A stretch of 64,000 nucleotides of DNA from Gemmatimonadota bacterium (GTDB taxonomy: Bacteria > Gemmatimonadota > Gemmatimonadetes > Longimicrobiales > Gaopeijiaceae). A program made the translations under genes and the position numbers. The first letter of the stretch is position 1. Each line of letters starts with the position of its first letter. Shown piece by piece: positions 45,386 through 54,197 of this stretch. The stretch covers positions 1-64,000 of the forward strand of contig JADFSR010000014.1 of assembly GCA_022560615.1 (NCBI GenBank). The letters run 5' to 3'. A model generated the notes under the pieces. It did no database searches and was not told the origin of the DNA. It saw nothing but the letters and a program-made list of their open reading frames with translations.

Positions 45386-46423
45386 ATGCCTCGAAAGATG
45401 CGAGCCGCCCTCTTCGCAAAGTACGGCGGTCCCGAGGTGGTCGAGATCGGCAAGGTCCCGATTCCCGAGCCCGGCCCAGGTGAGGTTCGCATCAAGATCG
45501 AAGCCGCGGCGATGAATCACCTGGACCTTTGGGTGCGCCGCGGTCTGCCGATCGAGACGCCGATGCCTCACATCGGAGGCTCCGACATGGCGGGTGTGGT
45601 CGACGTCGTTGGCCCCGGCTCGGAAGCGGTGCCGGTTGGGACGCGAGTGGTTGTCGATCCCTCGGTCGGGTACGAGTGGTACCTCGGGCAGGGTCGTGGC
45701 CCGTCCATCGAGGACCCGCGCTTCCAAATCCTCGGGGAGCACACGCAGGGCGGGTTTGCCGAGTACGCGGTTGTGCCCGCCGCCAACGTGCTCGAACTGC
45801 CCGAGGACTTCCCAGCGGAGAAAGCCGCCGCCGCCGGTCTGGTGTTCGTGACAGCGTGGCGTGCACTAATGACGCGCGCCCAGCTCCGCGCTGGTGAGCG
45901 GGTCCTGATCACCGGTGCGTCCGGTGGCGTCGGCACCGCGGCGATCCAGATCGCGGTGAGCGCGGGCGCCAAGGTCTATGCGTTGACCGGGGGTGAGGAG
46001 AAGGTGCGCCAAGCGGAGGAGCTCGGTGCGCATGTGGTCTACGACCGCCACAAGGTCGACTTCTCTCGTGAGGTGTGGAGGGACACCGCCAAGAGCGGCG
46101 TTCATGTCGTGTTCGACACCGTGGGTGAGTCGCTGTGGCCCCAGGCGCTGCGCACGCTCAGTCACGGTGGCCGGCTGGTGACGTCCGGGGCGACGACCGG
46201 GTCTCGAGGGGTAACCGAGATCCGGCTCGTCTTTTGGAAGCAGCTCACGATCCTGGGCAGCACGATGGGCAGCCCCGCGGAATTCCGTCAGGTAATGCGG
46301 CTCGTCTTTTCCGGTAACTTGGAGCCGGTCATCCACGCGGTAATGCCGCTCGACGAGGCGCGCAAAGCCCACGAGATGCTGGAGGGTGGTGAGGTCTTTG
46401 GGAAGATCGTCCTGGTGCCCTGA
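45386..46423 (+). CDS. Zinc-type alcohol dehydrogenase / quinone oxidoreductase (MDR)
   Basis: 345 aa. Medium-chain reductase fold: GPGEVRIKIEAAAMNHLDLW, HIGGSDMAGVV (GroES part) and NADPH-binding VLITGASGGVGTAAIQIA. The usual catalytic-zinc Cys near NHLD is not present, and the four structural-zinc Cys are absent, so it is likely a zinc-independent quinone or enoyl reductase. Its TGA shares a base with the ATG of the MazG gene (TGATG). Confidence 0.88.
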   Translation: MPRKMRAALFAKYGGPEVVEIGKVPIPEPGPGEVRIKIEAAAMNHLDLWVRRGLPIETPMPHIGGSDMAGVVDVVGPGSEAVPVGTRVVVDPSVGYEWYLGQGRGPSIEDPRFQILGEHTQGGFAEYAVVPAANVLELPEDFPAEKAAAAGLVFVTAWRALMTRAQLRAGERVLITGASGGVGTAAIQIAVSAGAKVYALTGGEEKVRQAEELGAHVVYDRHKVDFSREVWRDTAKSGVHVVFDTVGESLWPQALRTLSHGGRLVTSGATTGSRGVTEIRLVFWKQLTILGSTMGSPAEFRQVMRLVFSGNLEPVIHAVMPLDEARKAHEMLEGGEVFGKIVLVP

Positions 46424-46740
46424 TGGATCTCAAGGACGCCCAGGAACGAGTCGACGCCTGGATCTCCCGATTCGACGAGGGCTACTGGCCCCCGCTCACG
46501 AACCTCGCCCGCCTCATCGAGGAAGTCGGCGAGCTCGCTCGCGAGATGAACCACCGTTTCGGGCACAAGACCAAGAAGACGGAGGAGCCCCAGCAGGATC
46601 TCGCGTTGGAGCTGGCGGACGTGCTCTTCGTGCTTCTGGTGATCGCGAACGAGCAGGGGATCGATCTGGATGAGGCGCTCGAGCAGGTGCTCGAGAAGTA
46701 CCGTACGCGGGACTCTGAGCGGTGGGCGCCGGTGGAATAG
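46423..46740 (+). CDS. MazG-like nucleotide pyrophosphohydrolase
   Basis: 105 aa from ATG 46423. All-alpha NTP-pyrophosphatase motif: LIEEVGELAREMNHRF (EExxE) and LALELADVLFVLLVIA (ExxD), giving the magnesium-binding set. Removes pyrophosphate from (d)NTPs, probably abnormal ones. Coupled to the preceding reductase. Confidence 0.87.
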   Translation: MDLKDAQERVDAWISRFDEGYWPPLTNLARLIEEVGELAREMNHRFGHKTKKTEEPQQDLALELADVLFVLLVIANEQGIDLDEALEQVLEKYRTRDSERWAPVE

Positions 46741-46764
46741 AGCGCCTACTCCACCCCGCACGAG

Positions 46765-47910
46765 CTAGGCACAAAACGCCGCGAGCACGTGCAAGCATCG
46801 GTCGACTTCCTCTTCGGTGTTGTAGAAATGCGGGCTGACCCTGACAAAGCCGGGGCGGTGATCCACGATCACGTCATGTTCGGCGAGGTGCCGGACAGCC
46901 CCCGGCGGGTCCTCGTGGCGAATCATGACGATGGACGTGCGCTGTCCCGGCTCTGCCAACGCCATGGAGAAGCCGGCTGAACGGGCTCCGTCGATGAGGC
47001 GCTCCGTGAGCGTGCGGTTGCGTGCGACGATGGCGTCGATTCCGACCTCGTCGACGAGTTCTTGGCCGCCGAGCGCTGTATGCACCGTTGGTAGCGCCGG
47101 CGTGCCGAGCTCGAAGCGCCGCGCATCGGAACGGTACTCGAAGCCTTCCAGGTCGAAGTCGAACTGGCGTTCCGTGGCGAACCAGGACGTGATCCGCGGC
47201 CGCAACGACTGAATCAGCTCCTCACGGACGTACAGATAAGAGAGCCCTGGACCACCGCACAGCCATTTCAGCGGTCCTCCCGTGTAGAAGTCCACGCCCG
47301 TTTCGCACAGCGTGAGCGGGACTTGCCCGGCTCCCTGGTATCCGTCGATGAGAGAATACGCGCCGGCTCCCCGAGCGATGCGGGCCAGCTCCTCGATATC
47401 CTGCTGGAAGCCGGTCGTGAAGAACACGTGGCTCGTCGCGAGGAACAACGTGCGCTCATCGACGGCGTCCGCGAACTGCTGGGTATCGATGGTTACACCG
47501 TCCTCACTTCGAAGAATCACCAGCTCGATCTCTGGCTTCACCGCCCATTGGTACGCGAGCGTGGGAAAGTCGAGCTCGGTGCATACGACACGATCGCGTT
47601 TCCCGACTGGGATGCTCTCGGTCACCATGGCGAGCGCGGCGGACGTCGAAGGCAGGAGTGCGACCTCCTCCGGTGTCGAGCCCCAGAACGCTGCCACACG
47701 GCTGCGGAGGTCCTCGACCCGGCCGAGCCAGTGCCCATGCCACGCGGCTGCGCCCAGGTCGTGCCAACGCTCCCGAAACTCGTCGAGGTACATCTCGGAG
47801 CGCAGTGAGAGTGCCCCGAGCGAGCAGGAATTCAGGTACGTCCGGCGCGAGAGGATCGGGAACTGAGCGCGGATCGCTTCAAGGTCGGGCGGGGAGGCGT
47901 CGTCGGTCAC
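46765..47910 (-). CDS. Class V aminotransferase / cysteine desulfurase-like protein
   Basis: 381 aa from GTG 47910; the frame extends to 48111 but that part is Arg/Pro-rich. PLP fold type I: RRTYLNSCSLGALS near the start, TSHVFFTTGFQQDIE, the Asp of YSLIDGYQGAGQVP and the PLP Lys in TGGPLKWLCGGPGLSYLY. NifS/IscS-type catalytic Cys loops are not seen, so an amino-transfer, kynureninase-like or lyase role is possible. Confidence 0.83.
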   Translation of the reverse strand: MTDDASPPDLEAIRAQFPILSRRTYLNSCSLGALSLRSEMYLDEFRERWHDLGAAAWHGHWLGRVEDLRSRVAAFWGSTPEEVALLPSTSAALAMVTESIPVGKRDRVVCTELDFPTLAYQWAVKPEIELVILRSEDGVTIDTQQFADAVDERTLFLATSHVFFTTGFQQDIEELARIARGAGAYSLIDGYQGAGQVPLTLCETGVDFYTGGPLKWLCGGPGLSYLYVREELIQSLRPRITSWFATERQFDFDLEGFEYRSDARRFELGTPALPTVHTALGGQELVDEVGIDAIVARNRTLTERLIDGARSAGFSMALAEPGQRTSIVMIRHEDPPGAVRHLAEHDVIVDHRPGFVRVSPHFYNTEEEVDRCLHVLAAFCA

Positions 47911-48048
47911 TAGAGGGGACGTCGGGGTGCGGACGGGTTGGTTCGGACGGGGACGATAGGCTCGGAACACGCCCGGTCGCCAGGGTGGACTTTCCGCGCG
48001 CCGCCATGCACACGACTTTCGGCCCACGACCCCTCTGCCCCCGGCGCA

Positions 48049-48268
48049 TGACCATCTTCCTGTTTGCGTTCCCCTGGATCGCAGTGTTGGTCTTCCTGTT
48101 GCTCGCTTCACTCACGTGATGCGCGGACCGCCACAGTACGGGTTCCTCTATCCACTCGGGGCGTTGGTGGGTGCATGTATCTTCCTCCGATCATGGAAGC
48201 GCGGTCAAAACGTCGAATGGGAAAGGAAGGCGGTACACAGTGCGAGCCCCCTCGGAGTGCCCCAGTGA
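48049..48268 (+). pseudogene. Internally deleted membrane glycosyltransferase remnant
   Basis: Two short frames joined TGATG. ATG 48049 gives a 23-residue hydrophobic peptide (FAFPWIAVLVFLLLASL) like the first helix of HpnI/CrtQ-type family 2 glycosyltransferases. ATG 48119 gives 49 residues with YGFLYPLGALVGACIFLRSW, then KRGQNVEWERKAV, resembling the last helix and the VEWKGR tail of the same proteins. The catalytic middle is missing. Real small membrane proteins are the alternative. Confidence 0.35.
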
Positions 48269-48302
48269 GGGGAGTGCACTCACGTCGGTCTGTGAAGCCA
48301 GC

Positions 48303-49514
48303 GTGACGATCGACCGTCGGAAGCTTGCGGACGAGTTGAAGCAGCACGCCCTTGCCTCGGGGTTTTCGCTCGCCGGCATCGCACCCGTGGACGCGAGTGA
48401 GCATATGCCGGCCTACCGGGCTTGGATCGACGAGGGCCGACACGGAGAGATGGCGTACCTGTCGCGTGCGGACGCGGTCTCCCGCAGAGCCGACCTCGAC
48501 TCCACGCTGAACGACGTGCGGTCGGTGCTCGTCGTCGCGCACGAATACTTCGTCGAGGATCCACCAGGGGTGCCGGAGGACGCTTCGCGCGCCGTCATCG
48601 CCCGCTATGCGCGGGGGGACGACTACCACGACGTCGTGAAGAACAAGCTGATCTCGCTCGCTCGGTGGTTGGACGCCAGGATCGATTCGAAGCTTCAGGC
48701 GCGAGCGTACGTCGACACCGGCCCTATCCTGGAGCGTGACCTCGCGCAGCGCGCCGGCCTCGGCTGGTTCGGCAAGAACACCATGCTCATCAACCCGCAA
48801 CGAGGCTCCTACTTCTTCGTGGGTCTGCTACTGCTCGACTTAGAGTTGCCTCCGGACGAGCCGTTCGTGGAGGATCGTTGCGGGACATGTCAGGCGTGCC
48901 TCGACGCGTGCCCGACCGGCGCGTTGCTGGGCCGTGACGAGAGCGGCGCGCCCATCATCGACGCGAGGCGGTGCATCTCCTATCTGACCATCGAGCTCCG
49001 CGGCCCGATCCCCGCGGAGTTGCGACCCGACATCGGGAACCGCGTTTACGGGTGTGACATCTGCCAGGAGGTCTGTCCATTCAGCCGTAAATTTTCTGTG
49101 CCCTCGGAGGAGCCCGCGTACTCTGCGAGACCTGAGTTCGACGGACCGCCGCTCGTAGAGTTGGCGGAGAGGCTCTTGTCGTTGTCGGGGCGGGGATTCC
49201 GTCGGGCTTTCGCGGGCTCTCCGGTACTCAGGGCCGGGCGTAAGGGGCTGCTTCGCAACGTGTGCGTGGCGTTGGGCAATTGGGGGTCACCTTCGGGGGT
49301 AGCGGTGCTCGCTAGGGCATTGGTGGATCCGGCCTCGCTCGTGCGCGGACACGCTGCTTGGGCACTGGGGACTGTAGGCTCCCCCGAGGCGATCTCATTG
49401 CTCTCAGAGCGGGCAGCAGATGAGGCCGACGACTGGGTTAGGGGAGAGATCGAATTCGCGCTGTCCCCACCGAGCGGGACCAAGCGTGGATCAAGCGGGT
49501 CAGAGGCGAGGTAG
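48303..49514 (+). CDS. queG: Epoxyqueuosine reductase QueG
   Basis: 403 aa from GTG 48303. Catalyses the last step of queuosine formation in tRNA, using cobalamin and two 4Fe-4S clusters. N-terminal cobalamin-binding part with ERDLAQRAGLGWFGKNTMLI, clusters CGTCQACLDACPTGA and CDICQEVCP (about 198-265). C-terminal HEAT-like repeats (LRNVCVALGNWG, VRGHAAWALGTVG) for tRNA binding. A second, partial queG-like sequence lies at 52750-52915. Confidence 0.93.
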   Translation: MTIDRRKLADELKQHALASGFSLAGIAPVDASEHMPAYRAWIDEGRHGEMAYLSRADAVSRRADLDSTLNDVRSVLVVAHEYFVEDPPGVPEDASRAVIARYARGDDYHDVVKNKLISLARWLDARIDSKLQARAYVDTGPILERDLAQRAGLGWFGKNTMLINPQRGSYFFVGLLLLDLELPPDEPFVEDRCGTCQACLDACPTGALLGRDESGAPIIDARRCISYLTIELRGPIPAELRPDIGNRVYGCDICQEVCPFSRKFSVPSEEPAYSARPEFDGPPLVELAERLLSLSGRGFRRAFAGSPVLRAGRKGLLRNVCVALGNWGSPSGVAVLARALVDPASLVRGHAAWALGTVGSPEAISLLSERAADEADDWVRGEIEFALSPPSGTKRGSSGSEAR

Positions 49515-50165
49515 ACGATCGCGGTACGAGGATGGCCTCGCTTTCGGCCTTCGATTCTTCGAACTGCTATGAAGACTGCCACGACCCAGTGTTTGTAGAT
49601 AACGCCCTTCTCTGCGAGCGTCAGCGAATCCCACATCTGATCGATGCCGGCCGTTTCATCGAGGATCTCCTCCGTTCGTGTCCAAGCGGTCTTGTGCGAT
49701 GCGAGTGTCCGATTCGCCTCGTCAAGGGCGGCTTTCGCTTCCCTCAGTTGCGTCTCGATCAATGACAGCTTCTCGCGATATGGCTCTGGGTTCCGTCCGG
49801 CCACCACTGCATCGATCTCAGAATCGACGATCGCGCTTCTCTGGCGCTCCAGACTCTGGTGATGGATCCGCGCGTCTTGAGCCTGCTTCTCAGCTGACGT
49901 CCGGTATTGGTCAGACTCGATGGCGCGCTGGAGTTGCTCTCGGAACTGAGGGTTCGCGCGCTCGGATACAATGAGCTCGCGCAATACTTCTTCGAGTTCA
50001 TCGGCACCCACTTCGTGGGCTTGGCAATCGTACTCCACGAAGAGCGCAAAGCTTGCCGGATCGAGGTGCTCCTCTGGAATACTATAGGCGGTAGGTCCTG
50101 GCCTTGCCTGAAGACACAGAGCGATTCGAGCCACGGAACCTTTTTCTTTTGCTTGGCGTACCGGC
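49515..50165 (-). pseudogene. Serine-recombinase C-terminal remnant
   Basis: A minus-strand frame reads LDPASFALFVEYDCQAHEVG, then a coiled-coil (RSAIVDSEIDAVVAGRNPEP, EAKAALDEANRTLASHKT) and IDQMWDSLTLAEKGVIYKHW. The 'WDSLTLAEK' region and preceding coiled coil resemble the C-terminus of large serine recombinases. The N-terminal catalytic domain (Ser) is absent: the frame is cut at about 50165 by the intron segment. At the other end it runs into antisense queG with no own stop. Degraded element gene. Confidence 0.45.
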
Positions 50166-50288
50166 GTGCGCCAGGCATGGCGCGGCCCGCCGTATAGCGG
50201 GCGATATAACCGTGCGGCGAAAGCCAAGCGGGAAGTGACTTGGGGGTGAGAGTCCCCTGGGGACCCTGGTGGCTGGGAACCCGTCCTC
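50166..50288 (+). mobile_element. Group II intron 5'-end fragment
   Basis: GTGCGCCAGGCATGGCGC starts at 50166 and continues through GCCCGCCGTATAGCGGGC and CCGTGCGGCGAAAGCC. It is about 67/68 identical, on the opposite strand, to the first 68 nt of the element at 36075. Here it extends into GGGGGTGAGAGTCCCC, typical of intron domain I. The rest of the intron is missing and a transposase remnant follows. Confidence 0.6.
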
Positions 50289-50296
50289 CGCGAAAA

Positions 50297-50920
50297 CTCG
50301 ATCCGCGCGGATTCTTGGGCACGGATCGACCGATCCACCTGTTGATCGACAGTACGGGGCTCAGGATTCACGTCGGGCATCTACGGAAGCCGCCAAAGAA
50401 CAGGGCTTGGAGGAAGCTGCACCTCGCGGTTGATGCCCGTACCGGTGAGATCGTCGGCTCGGATCTGACTGGCCGACGGACAGCCGATTGTGCGCGGGTG
50501 CCTGTCCTCATCGAGCAGATCGACGATCGGATAGCATCCGTCTCGGCCGACGGGGCCTACGATGCGGCGGCCGTTTACGAGGCGGCCCAGGTGAAGGGTG
50601 AAGGCCACGCTGTGAGAGTGCTCATTCCACCTGGACGCGAGGCTCAGCTGAATCCGAGGCCCTCAGCCGCACAGTACAGTAAGGAGAGGAACCGCAACAT
50701 CCGCTCGATCCGGGAGCTCGGTCGACGCAAGTGGCACACGCGCTCCGGTTACAGCACGCGCAGCCTGGTGGAGAATACCGTCTTCCGATACAAGACGATG
50801 ATCGGTCGAAGTATCAGAAGCCGAACCTTCGACGGACAACGAGTCGAGGTACGGTTGGCGAGCGCGATTCTCAACACGATGACCCGTCTCGGGATGCCCG
50901 ACAGCTACCGAGTGGCGTGA
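50297..50920 (+). pseudogene. 5'-truncated IS5-type transposase
   Basis: About 207 residues. DDE-type motifs: HLLIDSTGLRIHVG (first Asp), HLAVDARTGEIVGSDLT, VSADGAYD (second Asp) and LVENTVFRYKTMIG (Glu). The N-terminal helix-turn-helix (RYELTDEQ-type) is missing, cut by the intron fragment. Downstream GAGCCATGCAACAACGC (about 50958-50974) resembles an IS right end. A different IS5-type fragment is at 36385-36590. Inactive. Confidence 0.75.
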
Positions 50921-51036
50921 ATCCCGCTCGGGGGACGGGGGATCTGTCCTCTGCTCCGAGCCATGCAACAACGCTGTTGTTGGTAGTCGTTTTCATGGAT
51001 GGAGTCTGCAGCGGCCAGGCTCAAGTTGACAATACC

Positions 51037-51146
51037 TCCCGTACGGGACGCTTTCCCTGGACAAGGGCGCGAAGACATACAATATTCCCGTACGGGATGA
51101 ATTCGTTCTTTGAGGTGTTAAAGCCCCAATGCCCTACCGTACGGGA
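51037..51146. promoter_or_regulatory. Three evenly spaced operator palindromes before hipBA
   Basis: TCCCGTACGGGA at 51037-51048 and 51086-51097, and TACCGTACGGGA at 51135-51146. Starts are exactly 49 bp apart. The last one ends nine bases before ATG 51155 and overlaps the ribosome-binding site. HipB-type antitoxins autorepress by binding several palindromes, so these are probable operators. A TTGACA hexamer lies at 51026-51031, but no good -10 at 17 bp is seen. Confidence 0.75.
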
Positions 51147-51154
51147 AGAGCGCC

Positions 51155-51406
51155 ATGACGACTGAGGGCCAAATCCGAAACACAGCCGACCTGGGAAGAT
51201 TACTGCGTGCCTACCGCAAATCTCGAGGATTATCGCAGGTCGATGCGGCCGCCCTGGCCGGTGTCGGCGAGCGCTTCCTCTCTGAACTCGAACGGGGCAA
51301 GCCGACTGCCGAAATCGGGCTCGTCTTCAGGGTCCTCGACCGCTTCGGCCTGACGCTGGTCCTGGCCACGCGTAGCGGCGGCAACCTGTTGGATGAGCGA
51401 TCATGA
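51155..51406 (+). CDS. hipB: HipB-like antitoxin (XRE helix-turn-helix)
   Basis: 83 aa from ATG 51155. The HTH (RKSRGLSQVDAAALAGVGER, FLSELERGKPTAEIGLVFRV) is the Y4mF/HipB type and ends in a strand DRFGLTLVL as in HipB. Antitoxin that blocks HipA and represses the operon. Overlaps hipA by ATGA. Confidence 0.9.
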   Translation: MTTEGQIRNTADLGRLLRAYRKSRGLSQVDAAALAGVGERFLSELERGKPTAEIGLVFRVLDRFGLTLVLATRSGGNLLDERS

Positions 51407-52641
51407 ATCTCGGCCTCCTGGTCGTTCGCCACTTCGGGCGTGATGTCGGGACGATCACCCGCACGAGCAGCGGAGGCCTGTTGTTCGAATATGCCGACAG
51501 CTGGTTGGCGAAACCCGGGTTCGCCCTCGCGACGAGCCTCCCTCTGGCCCAGGGGGCACACGAGACTTCATTCTTCAGCAACCTACTGCCCGAAGCCGGG
51601 GCGCGGGAGCGCATCGCCGGAAGCGCGGGCATCTCACCCGAAAACGATTTCGCTTTCCTGAGAATGTTCGGAGCCGACTGTGCCGGCTCCTTGGAGATCA
51701 CAGATCCCGACGAGGAGCCGCAAGCCATCGCCGGCCCCGACTTTCTCCGGCTCACTGCAGAAGACGGTGAACGGCTAGGGACGAAGGCAGGGTTCGCGGG
51801 TCTCTTCCTTCCGGGGAAGCGTATTCGCCTCTCACTCGCCGGAGCCCAAAACAAATTGGCGGTGATCGAAACGGATGATGGGCTGGCCGTTCCCCTTGAC
51901 GGGCGACCGAGTACGCACGTTCTGAAGCTACCCAACTCCGACTACAAAGGCCTCGTAGAAAACGAAGCGCTCATGCTCTCGCTGGCAGCGGCGGTCGGAT
52001 TGCCTGTGGTCGACCACGAGGTCATCACTCTGGGTGAAACCAGAGTGTTGCTCGTGGCTCGCTACGACCGGGAGGTAACGGACGGCCAGGTTTTGCGGCT
52101 GCATCAACAGGACCTGTGCCAGGCCACCGGACTTCCACCCGACACCAAGTACGAAAGCGAAGGAGGCCCGTCGCTACAGACGGTTTTCGACCTCGTGAGA
52201 CGAGAGGTCGCTGATCCACTCACCGCCGCCACAACGCTGCTGGACTGGGTCGCCTTTAATGTCCTCGTGCATAACGCGGATGCGCACGCGAAAAACGTCT
52301 CCATCCTACGAACGGCGGAGGGGCAGCCTGAACTTGCCCCGTTTTACGATCTTGTCTGCACCGGAGCTTATCCCTTCGACCACCGGATGGCGATGTCGGT
52401 CGGTGGGCAATTCGACCCCGGGGCCGTCGATAAGAACAACTGGGTGCAATTGGCATCGGATATCGGGATCGGCAAGTCACTGGTACTGAGCACCGTTGAG
52501 AGGATGGCCGACCGAATCCCCCGGGTCCTTGATGAGGAAATCACGAGGCTCCAAAATCGACTCGGCCGGATCCCCAGGCGCCAGCAGGTGGAACACACCA
52601 TCAAACACCGCGTGAAGAGGACACTGGACTTCCTGGGTTGA
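51403..52641 (+). CDS. hipA: HipA-like Ser/Thr kinase toxin
   Basis: 412 aa from ATG 51403. Couple_hipA N-terminal domain (RTSSGGLLFEYADSWL), kinase core with LSLAGAQNKLAV (P-loop), HVLKLPNS, catalytic HNADAHAKNVSI and metal-binding APFYDLV. HipA kinases phosphorylate glutamyl-tRNA synthetase or related targets to halt growth. Intact and coupled to hipB; both lie in a region full of broken mobile genes. Confidence 0.92.
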   Translation: MNLGLLVVRHFGRDVGTITRTSSGGLLFEYADSWLAKPGFALATSLPLAQGAHETSFFSNLLPEAGARERIAGSAGISPENDFAFLRMFGADCAGSLEITDPDEEPQAIAGPDFLRLTAEDGERLGTKAGFAGLFLPGKRIRLSLAGAQNKLAVIETDDGLAVPLDGRPSTHVLKLPNSDYKGLVENEALMLSLAAAVGLPVVDHEVITLGETRVLLVARYDREVTDGQVLRLHQQDLCQATGLPPDTKYESEGGPSLQTVFDLVRREVADPLTAATTLLDWVAFNVLVHNADAHAKNVSILRTAEGQPELAPFYDLVCTGAYPFDHRMAMSVGGQFDPGAVDKNNWVQLASDIGIGKSLVLSTVERMADRIPRVLDEEITRLQNRLGRIPRRQQVEHTIKHRVKRTLDFLG

Positions 52642-52749
52642 CTCTCGTGCACCGCGATACCCTCATCCGCCTTGTATTGGGGGATTCCTTTGCGCCTCAT
52701 CCCTTGTCTTCCTGACGGTTCGGCGCCCCGTCCGCAACGGAATCTCAAA

Positions 52750-52915
52750 ACAGGTATACCGGCAGGTCTGCCAGGAGGTGTGTCCGTTCACACGAAAGTT
52801 CTCGGTCCCGACCTCAGAGCCGGCGTACTCTCCCAGGTCGGAGCTCGATGGGCCGTCACTCGTTGAACTGGCGGAGCGACTCTTGTCGTTGTCGGGGGAG
52901 GAAGGCTTCTCCTGC
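52750..52915 (+). pseudogene. Second queG fragment
   Basis: It encodes (C)QEVCPFTRKFSVP, SEPAYSPRSELDGPSLVE, LAERLLSLSG, clearly the stretch of queG found at 49070-49190, but with many silent and conservative changes. So it is not a fresh copy; it may be a remnant from another lineage's queG. Homology fades on both sides. The 110 bp before it and 140 bp after it show no recognisable gene. Confidence 0.7.
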
Positions 52916-53058
52916 GCGACCTTCACGACTACCAATTGCGACGCGCCGGAGGCGTGTTGCGCGTACCACAACGTATCCCGCGACAGCGGCAAGCGTTGGT
53001 TAGGCGCCGCTCACACCGTCTGTCGGGAAGAGTGTCTGTGCACGATCGCCGAAGCTGA

Positions 53059-53733
53059 TCATGGTTCGCCGTCCGTACATGGCTGATCGGTTGGCACCGC
53101 AACAAGTAGGAAGTGCAGATCCACATCGTTGGACACCTTCACGAGACCAGCCGTGGACTCAGGTTCGATGCCGAAGTCCCGCTGGCGGACCCTCAGGACT
53201 CCGCTGAGCCGTGTTGTCCCGTCGTTCGGCGACTCGATTCGCATGGGCACCGAGACATCCCGAGTGATGCCGTGGAGCGTGAATCGACCGTATCCAACCA
53301 GGCTGCTTTCCCTGTCTGACGCGACTGAATCGATCGTGAGCACGATCTCTGGGTACGCCTGGGCATCGAGGTGTTCGGCATCCAGCATCTTACGCTGGAT
53401 CTCCAAGACGTCGTCCTCGCCGGGCCCGCCGCCGAGCCCGGCAAGTGCGCGGGCGGAGTCGCTATCGATCACGAGGGATCTGGACTGTATTACAACCTTC
53501 CCGTGGGCCGACCGAGGGATTGGCTCAGCGAGGCACATCTCTGCTCTCCATTCTCCGGGAACGATGGCGTGCTCATGGCCGAAGAACGAGAGCAACCCCG
53601 CCCTGTGCGTTACCAGGAATAGCGACGATCGCTCCCGGTCAACCACGTACGATCGCGGCGCTTCCTGGGCGCCTGAGCGACCCGTCCCCGCCACGGCGAG
53701 GCAAAAAACGGCGGCGGCGACGCGAGCATTCAT
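53059..53733 (-). CDS. YceI-family periplasmic protein
   Basis: 224 aa with a signal peptide ending near GAQEA. A YceI lipocalin-like barrel: YVVDRERSSLFLVTHRAGLL, FGHEHAI, YPEIVLTIDSV, GYGRFTLHGITRDVSVPM and a final RDFGI. YceI proteins bind polyisoprenoid-like lipids. Monocistronic. Confidence 0.85.
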   Translation of the reverse strand: MNARVAAAVFCLAVAGTGRSGAQEAPRSYVVDRERSSLFLVTHRAGLLSFFGHEHAIVPGEWRAEMCLAEPIPRSAHGKVVIQSRSLVIDSDSARALAGLGGGPGEDDVLEIQRKMLDAEHLDAQAYPEIVLTIDSVASDRESSLVGYGRFTLHGITRDVSVPMRIESPNDGTTRLSGVLRVRQRDFGIEPESTAGLVKVSNDVDLHFLLVAVPTDQPCTDGEP

Positions 53734-53910
53734 CGGGTATCATCCATGCTGGGTAGAGCGGTATCCGCCGGAACTAGACACCCACCGAAAGGGGATAGCC
53801 GCTCGGCGCACCGTCGCTCATTATCGATGGTGGTATCCTCGTCGCCTGCTGCGCAGCGTGCGGCGTGACGTCGTTCGACATGGGTACGGTATACGCCGGT
53901 ACAGCTGAGG

Positions 53911-54177
53911 CTATCGGAACATGGACGGCTCGATCACCATGGCGATCTCCGAGACCTTGTTCGCGGGCAGACCTGCCCGGCGGGCGTGCTCGTACACGGC
54001 CTCTGGGTCAGGCGCCTCGTACTCGCAGTAGATCTTGCCCTCGGCCTCTGAGATATAGCTCCGGATCCAGACTACGCCGTCCATGCTGTCCAGAACTTCA
54101 TTGGACTTGCGGCCCACGGCAGGCAAGTCTTCGAGGTTGATGTCGCCCACCTCCCTTTCGATGATGTAGCGCGGCAT
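53911..54177 (-). CDS. DUF4242-family small protein
   Basis: 88 aa from ATG 54177 with AAGGAG seven bases upstream. YIIEREVGDI, the VVWIRSYISEAEGKIYCEYE core and EAVYEHARRAGLPANKV match DUF4242 (nickel-binding SCO4226-like) proteins. It is 20 bp after the kinase/ATPase gene, so probably cotranscribed with it. Confidence 0.85.
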   Translation of the reverse strand: MPRYIIEREVGDINLEDLPAVGRKSNEVLDSMDGVVWIRSYISEAEGKIYCEYEAPDPEAVYEHARRAGLPANKVSEIAMVIEPSMFR

Positions 54178-54197
54178 GCTTTGCTGCTCCTTGGTAG

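Noticed and set aside
46740-48115. Longer N-terminus of the class V aminotransferase up to 48111
   Set aside because: The additional 67 residues are Arg/Pro-rich and non-homologous; GTG 47910 fits the family start better.
49046-49514. Extension of the recombinase remnant frame into queG
   Set aside because: This part is antisense to queG, and the same pattern appears opposite the second queG fragment, so it is a shadow.
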